Program-made: the position numbers and the translations under genes
Notes under the pieces: model-generated
Databases searched by the model: none
What the model was told of the DNA's origin: nothing
The model's input: the letters and a program-made list of their open reading frames with translations, nothing else
Source of the DNA: Fodinibacter luteus
GTDB lineage: Bacteria > Actinomycetota > Actinomycetes > Actinomycetales > Dermatophilaceae
Length of the DNA stretch: 64,000 bases
Reading direction: 5' to 3'
Assembly: GCF_039541575.1 (NCBI RefSeq)
Contig: NZ_BAABGM010000020.1
Coordinates: 119,672-183,671 of the forward strand
Shown here: positions 59,766-64,000 of the stretch, in pieces
How positions within the stretch are numbered: the stretch's first letter is position 1
Layout: every line of letters begins with the position of its first letter

Positions 59766-60958
59766 CGCTGGGCCTCCTCGAAGGACGCCTGGTAGGCCTC
59801 GAACTCGGCCCGCTCCCGCTCGATGAGGGGGTGCCGCTCGGCGTAGACGTGGTCGAACATGTCGGTCCCCGGGGGGTCGGGCATCTCGAGGCAGCGACGG
59901 CGCACCGAGGTGCCGAGCTCCTCGGCCTCCGCCTCGACGGCCTCGACGAAGTCGGCGTCGGCGCGGCCGGTCGTCGTGAGCCAGCGCTTGAAGCGCTCGA
60001 TGGGGTCGCGGTGCTTCCACACCTCGACCTCGGCGCTCACGCGGTACTTCGTCGGGTCGTCGGACGTCGTGTGCGCGCCCATCCGGTACGTGTAGGCCTC
60101 GATGAACGTCGGGCCCTGACCGGTGCGCGCGGCGTCGAGGGCCGCCTTGGTGACGGCGTAGACGGCGAGCACGTCGTTGCCGTCGACCCGGATGCCGGGA
60201 AAGCCGAAGCCGCGGGCGCGGTGCCACAGCGGGGCGCGGGTCTGCTTCTCGTTGGGCTCGGAGATGGCCCACTGGTTGTTCTGGCAGAAGAAGACGACGG
60301 GGCTGTTGTTGACGCCCGCGAAGACGAGGGCCTCGGAGACGTCGCCCTGGCTCGTGGCACCGTCGCCGAAGTAGGCGATGACGGCGGTGTCGCGGTCGTC
60401 GTCGCCGGTGCCGACGTTGCCGTCGCGCTGGACGCCCATGGCGTACCCCGTGGCGTGCAGCGTCTGGGCGCCGATGATGATCGTGTAGAGGTGGAAGTTC
60501 TTCTCGTTCGGGTCCCAGCCGCCGTGGTTGACGCCCCGGAACATGCCGAGGAGGTTGACCGGGTCGACGCCCCGGCACCACGCGACGCCGTGCTCGCGGT
60601 AGGTCGGGAAGGCGTAGTCCTGGGGGCGCAGCGCTCGCCCGGAGCCCACCTGGGCGGCCTCCTGGCCGAGCAGGCTGGCCCAGAGGCCGAGCTCACCCTG
60701 GCGCTGGAGCGCGGTGGCCTCGGCGTCGAAGCGGCGGATGAGCACGAGGTCGCGGTAGAACCCGCGCAGCTCCTCGTCGGTCAGCGCCTCGACGGCGGCG
60801 TCGTGCTCGGGATGGGACACGCGCTCACCCTCGGGGTTGAGCAGCTGCACCATCTCCGGGCCGCCGTCCTGGGCGGGGCGGTCGGGGGCCTCGGCGCGGC
60901 TGACGTGGTGGTCCACGCCGAACGCCGTCTCGAGCGGGGCGACGTCGTTGTCGCTCAC
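59762..60958 (-). CDS. bkdA: 2-oxoacid dehydrogenase E1 alpha subunit
   Basis: This 398-aa protein has a GTG start at 60958 with GAAGGAG 6 nt upstream; the longer frame to 61108 lacks one. The TPP motif IAYFGDGATSQGDVSEALVFAGVNNSPVVFFCQNN is intact, as are RFDAEATALQRQGELGLWASLLGQEAAQVG and the phosphorylation-loop-like YRMGAHTTSDDPTKYR. It is first in the E1alpha-E1beta-E2 operon that starts branched-chain amino acid catabolism and supplies branched-chain fatty-acid primers. E3 is not in the window. The 198-bp upstream gap (60959-61156) holds only a short CCACCG/CGGTGG repeat and the promoter. Confidence 0.93.
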   Translation of the reverse strand: MSDNDVAPLETAFGVDHHVSRAEAPDRPAQDGGPEMVQLLNPEGERVSHPEHDAAVEALTDEELRGFYRDLVLIRRFDAEATALQRQGELGLWASLLGQEAAQVGSGRALRPQDYAFPTYREHGVAWCRGVDPVNLLGMFRGVNHGGWDPNEKNFHLYTIIIGAQTLHATGYAMGVQRDGNVGTGDDDRDTAVIAYFGDGATSQGDVSEALVFAGVNNSPVVFFCQNNQWAISEPNEKQTRAPLWHRARGFGFPGIRVDGNDVLAVYAVTKAALDAARTGQGPTFIEAYTYRMGAHTTSDDPTKYRVSAEVEVWKHRDPIERFKRWLTTTGRADADFVEAVEAEAEELGTSVRRRCLEMPDPPGTDMFDHVYAERHPLIERERAEFEAYQASFEEAQR

Positions 60959-61156
60959 GGGGCACTCCTTCTCCGGGCTCCCGTGGTGACGGGATGCCGC
61001 GTCGGTGCCGGCCGTGCGCGGTGGAGGTGCCCGCCCCGCGCGGCCGACAGGGGTCGTGGTGACCGCGGTGCTGGGTGTGGCGGCGGTCACTGCCGATGTC
61101 GGGACCACCGTACCGGTGGGAGCGCGACTTCCACCAAGCCGGACGTGCTGCCGGTG

Positions 61157-62836
61157 TCAGGCGTACGCCAGCTCGCCCGGGGTGAGGACGCGCAGCCACT
61201 GGCCGCGGTACCCGTCGACGCGAACCTCGACGCGGCCGCTCGGGTCGAGCGGCTGGTCGTCGCGCCCGTCGAGGACGTCGCGCAGCACCGTGCCCTCGGG
61301 GACCGTCCCGAGGTCGAGGGTGACGAGCGCGTCGTCGGCACCGAGGTTGTGGATCGCGAGCAGGCGCCAGTCCTCGCACCGGCAGACGTGGGCGAGCACG
61401 GCGGGCACGTCGTGGTCGAGCACCTCGACGTCGGACCACCCGATCTGCGGCATCTGCCGGTAGCGGCGGATGAGGGTGCGCACGAACGACCAGAGCGAGC
61501 CGGGGTCCTGGCGCTGGTCGGCGGCGTTGACGTGCTCCGGGCCCCACAGCCCGGCGGGCTGCGGGCGGGTGAGCCGGCGCCTCGGTGCGGTGGAGAAGCC
61601 GCCGTTCGCACCGGCATCCCACTGCATCGGGGTGCGGACGGCGAGGCGCCCCTCGACGTCGAGGTTCTCGCCGAGCCCGATCTCCTCGCCGTAGAAGAGC
61701 GTCGGGGTGCCGGGCAGGGAGAACATGAGCGAGTAGACGAGTCGGATGCGGCGCTGGTCGCCGCCGAGCATCGTCGGCAGCCGTCGACGCAGCCCACGGC
61801 CGTACAGCTGCATGCCCGGGTCGGGCCCGAACGCGGCGAACACCTCCTTGCGCTCCGCGATGCTCAGCTTGTCGAGGGTGAGCTCGTCGTGGTTGCGCAC
61901 GAAGTTGGCCCACTGGCTCGTGACGTCGAGCGGGGGGCGCTCGCGCAGCGCGGAGGTGAGCGGACCGGCATCCCCGCGGGCGAGGGAGAGGTAGAGGCGC
62001 TGCATGCCGTTGAAGTCGAACTGCATGTTGAGGCCGTCGCCGTCCGCGCCGCCGAAGAACTCCTTCTGCTGCGGGTAGGGGAGGTTGACCTCGCCGAGCA
62101 GGGCGGCGTCGCCGAGGCGGCGGGTCACGAAGTCGCGGACGTCCTTGAGGTAGCGCTGCGGGTCGAAGCCCCCGGGCTCGGAGCCGGGGTAGGTGTCCTC
62201 GGCGAAGAGGAACGGCACGGCGTCGATCCGGAAGCCGGAGACGCCGAGCTCGAGCCAGAAGCCGAGGGTGCGCGCGATCTCCTCCTGGACGGCCGGGTTG
62301 GCGACGTTGAGGTCGGGCTGGGTCTTGTAGAAGTGGTGGAGGTAGTACTCGCCGGTCTTGTCGTCGAGCTCCCAGATGCTGTCCTCCTGGTCGGGGAAGA
62401 CGACCTCGGCCTTGCTCGTGCGGGGCTTCGTCGGCGACCACACGTAGTGCCGGCGGTAGGGGTCGTCGACGCTGCGTCGGGCGCTCCGGAACCACGGGTG
62501 ACGGTCGGAGGTGTGGTTCATGACGAAGTCGACGATGACCCGGATGCCGCGGCTGCGGGCCGTGCGGACGAGCTCGACGAAGTCGCCGAGGGTGCCCAGG
62601 CGCGGGTCGACCCCGAAGAAGTCGGTGATGTCGTAGCCGTCGTCGCGCCCGGCGGTCGGGTAGAAGGGCATGAGCCACAGGCAGGTCACCCCGAGGTCGG
62701 CGAGGTACTCGAGCCGCTCGGTCATGCCGCGCAGGTCGCCGATGCCGTCGCCGTCGGAGTCCTGGAAGGTCTCGACGTCGGCGCAGTAGAAGACGGCCGA
62801 CTTCCACCACACGTCACCGGTCTGGGAGAGCCTCAT
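61157..62836 (-). CDS. GH13 alpha-glucan/trehalose-type hydrolase or isomerase
   Basis: This 559-aa protein starts at the ATG at 62836, overlapping the LLM gene by ATGA. GH13 regions are present: DFVMNHTSDRHPWF (region I), GFRIDAVPF (nucleophile Asp), LLGEVNLP (acid/base Glu) and FVRNHDELTLD (stabilising Asp). The start MRLSQTGDVWWKSAVFYCADVETFQDSDGDGIGDLRG resembles trehalose synthase-like and alpha-glucosidase members. TreS is often fused or adjacent to maltokinase, but no classical Mak is adjacent here. Trehalose synthase versus alpha-glucosidase remains open. Confidence 0.85.
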   Translation of the reverse strand: MRLSQTGDVWWKSAVFYCADVETFQDSDGDGIGDLRGMTERLEYLADLGVTCLWLMPFYPTAGRDDGYDITDFFGVDPRLGTLGDFVELVRTARSRGIRVIVDFVMNHTSDRHPWFRSARRSVDDPYRRHYVWSPTKPRTSKAEVVFPDQEDSIWELDDKTGEYYLHHFYKTQPDLNVANPAVQEEIARTLGFWLELGVSGFRIDAVPFLFAEDTYPGSEPGGFDPQRYLKDVRDFVTRRLGDAALLGEVNLPYPQQKEFFGGADGDGLNMQFDFNGMQRLYLSLARGDAGPLTSALRERPPLDVTSQWANFVRNHDELTLDKLSIAERKEVFAAFGPDPGMQLYGRGLRRRLPTMLGGDQRRIRLVYSLMFSLPGTPTLFYGEEIGLGENLDVEGRLAVRTPMQWDAGANGGFSTAPRRRLTRPQPAGLWGPEHVNAADQRQDPGSLWSFVRTLIRRYRQMPQIGWSDVEVLDHDVPAVLAHVCRCEDWRLLAIHNLGADDALVTLDLGTVPEGTVLRDVLDGRDDQPLDPSGRVEVRVDGYRGQWLRVLTPGELAYA

Positions 62837-63798
62837 CGGCTCGCTCCCAGCTGGGGCAGGACGTGCTCGCCGAAGGTGTCGATGAAGGCCTCCTGCTGCT
62901 TGCCGACGAAGTGCAGGTAGACCTCCTCCCAGCCCTGCTCGAGGTACTCGTGGAGCCAGGCGGCGTGCCGGGCCGGGTCGCTCGAGACGTTGACGACGTC
63001 CGCGACCTGCTCCGGGGTGACCGTGCGCGCCATCGTGTCGAAGGCCTCGACGGTCTCGGTGTCCCACGAGACGGGCGGCCCGTGGACGTTGCTGCGCCAC
63101 TGGTCGTGGGCGATGGCCAGAGCCTCGTCGTCGGTCGCGGCCCAGCTGAGGTGGACCTGGAGGCGGGCGGGGCCACGGCCACCGGCGCCGCGGTAGGCGT
63201 CGAGAACCTGGCGAAGGGTGTCGAGCGGCTGGTTGACCGTGACGAGGCCGTCGGCCCACGCCGCGTGCCGTGCGGCGGTCGCCGGAGTGACAGCCGGCCC
63301 GATGAGGGGTGGGACGGCATCCGGGAGGGACCACAGACGACCGCGGTTGACGGTGACGAGGCCGTCGTGGCTGACCTCTTCACCCGTGAGGAGCCGGCGG
63401 ATGACGTCGACGCACTCGACGAGGCGCGCGTCGCGGACCTCCTTGCGGGGCCAGGGGTCGCCGGTGACGCGCTCGTTGCTCGCCTCGCCGGAACCCAGCG
63501 CCGCCCAGAAGCGGCCGGGGAACATGCTCGCGAGGGTGGCGATGGCCTGAGCGGTGATGGCGGGGTGGTAGCGCTGGCCGGGGGCCGTGACGACGCCGAA
63601 CGGCAGGCTCGTCGTCGCGAGGGCGGCGCCGAGGAAGGACCAGGCGAAACCCGACTCGCCCTGGCGCTGCGACCACGGCGACAGGTGGTCGCTCGACATG
63701 GCCGCCGTGAAGCCCGCCTGCTCGGCGTGCTGGACGTCGCGGAGCAGGCGCGCGGGGGCGACCTGCTCGTGGGAGCAGTGGAATCCGATGACCGTCAT
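62833..63798 (-). CDS. LLM-class F420-dependent oxidoreductase (non-F420-binding variant possible)
   Basis: This 321-aa protein is a bacterial luciferase-like TIM barrel: MTVIGFHCSHEQVAPARLLRDVQHAEQAGFTAAMSSDHLSPWSQRQGESGF, PFGVVTAPGQRYHPAITAQAIATLASMFPGRFWAALGSGEASNERVTG. It resembles the F420-dependent glucose-6-phosphate-dehydrogenase-like branch often found next to GH13 genes in actinobacteria. It overlaps the GH13 gene and the upstream DUF222/HNH-like gene by 4 nt each. The substrate is unknown. Confidence 0.85.
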   Translation of the reverse strand: MTVIGFHCSHEQVAPARLLRDVQHAEQAGFTAAMSSDHLSPWSQRQGESGFAWSFLGAALATTSLPFGVVTAPGQRYHPAITAQAIATLASMFPGRFWAALGSGEASNERVTGDPWPRKEVRDARLVECVDVIRRLLTGEEVSHDGLVTVNRGRLWSLPDAVPPLIGPAVTPATAARHAAWADGLVTVNQPLDTLRQVLDAYRGAGGRGPARLQVHLSWAATDDEALAIAHDQWRSNVHGPPVSWDTETVEAFDTMARTVTPEQVADVVNVSSDPARHAAWLHEYLEQGWEEVYLHFVGKQQEAFIDTFGEHVLPQLGASR

Positions 63799-63998
63799 GC
63801 GGACCCACGCAACCCGAGATGCCCGCCCGGGTCAAGTCGCGGACCTGCGGGAACGCGCGACGATGCCTGCGCAAGGGGTGTCGCCGGGGTGTCCGGCTCG
63901 GCGGGTTGCCAGCCCCAGCCGGTCAGTGGGGGCGCGGTGGAGCGGTAGGTGTGCCCGGTGGGGGTGATGACCTCAAGCTCGCGCGGGTGTCCCGGGGA
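63795..63998 (-). CDS. C-terminal fragment, probable DUF222/HNH endonuclease family protein
   Basis: The frame enters from the right edge without a start and ends at 63795, overlapping the LLM start (ATGA). Its 67 residues begin SPGHPRELEVITPTGHTYRS and continue with TAPPLTGWGWQPAEPDTPAT. PTGHTYRS followed by Pro-rich text is the usual C-terminal signature after the HNH domain of DUF222 (13E12-repeat) proteins, which occur in many copies in actinobacteria. The catalytic HNH part lies outside the window, so the call is tentative. Confidence 0.5.
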   Translation of the reverse strand, partial: SPGHPRELEVITPTGHTYRSTAPPLTGWGWQPAEPDTPATPLAQASSRVPAGPRLDPGGHLGLRGSA

Positions 63999-64000
63999 CA

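Overview
The window is 64 kb of very GC-rich DNA (by eye a little over 70 % G+C), densely packed with genes that often overlap by 4 nt (ATGA/GTGA). The gene content points to an actinobacterium, most likely Micrococcales close to Intrasporangiaceae. The evidence is an MtrA-type response regulator, mycothiol-dependent maleylpyruvate-isomerase-fold proteins, an F420-type LLM oxidoreductase, DUF6458 and DUF6584 proteins, a DasR-like GntR regulator with a dre-like site, an actinobacterial-type dCTP deaminase, and a DUF222/HNH-type C-terminus at the right edge. Genus placement is inference. I found no insertion sequence, prophage or CRISPR array, and no gene-free stretch exceeds 300 bp.

Layout. 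1-1.8 kb: 3' part of a (Fe-S)/CCG-domain protein with a repetitive Ala/Pro 'DPWD' tail, closed by a perfect 50-bp palindrome. 2.0-5.5 kb: four-gene glycine-betaine/choline ABC importer. 5.6-8.4 kb: a disturbed segment with an intact mtrA between the 5' parts of mtrB and of a second histidine kinase. Both outer ends are broken off into unrelated genes (a methyltransferase tail and a flavoprotein). 8.4-13.8 kb: flavoprotein fused to a maleylpyruvate-isomerase-like domain, then a 1156-aa SARP/AfsR regulator. 13.9-16.2 kb: two-subunit heme-copper oxidase/NO-reductase-like complex with a non-canonical metal site and no CuA. 16.3-21.3 kb: MFS exporter, small hydrolase, cutA, dcd, tRNA-Gly(CCC), a tiny acidic protein, and a divergent hydrolase/TetR pair.

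21.3-35.6 kb is the most unusual region. It is a translationally coupled eight-gene minus-strand operon (NAD-dependent epimerase, GT28-like glycosyltransferase, kinase, double kinase, GT4-kinase fusion, ABC exporter, kinase, kinase) plus a divergent ninth gene. Together it holds seven APH-like kinase domains that share private motifs. It looks like an undescribed pathway that builds and exports a phosphorylated glycoconjugate; the product cannot be read from the sequence.

35.6-49.1 kb: mucin-like lipoprotein, DUF6584, an FadE-type acyl-CoA dehydrogenase, two small membrane proteins, a GlcD-type FAD oxidase, an AbiEi/DUF559-like protein between two near-identical palindromes, a nitrilase-family amidase, a CopD-CtaG fusion, a mycothiol-dependent-type enzyme with an SRPBCC partner, and a MarR-MFS drug-efflux operon. 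49.1-53.1 kb: split GlcNAc PTS (IIA and IIB divergent from regulator-IIC-nagA). 53.1-64 kb: MFS, glutaryl-CoA-dehydrogenase-like enzyme, an unknown 490-aa protein, the branched-chain 2-oxoacid dehydrogenase operon (E1alpha-E1beta-E2), a GH13 enzyme coupled to an LLM oxidoreductase, and the tail of a DUF222/HNH-like gene.

Across the whole window the 7-mer GGATGCC/GGCATCC recurs about every 800 bp on both strands (about 80 copies counted by eye), several times more often than base composition predicts.
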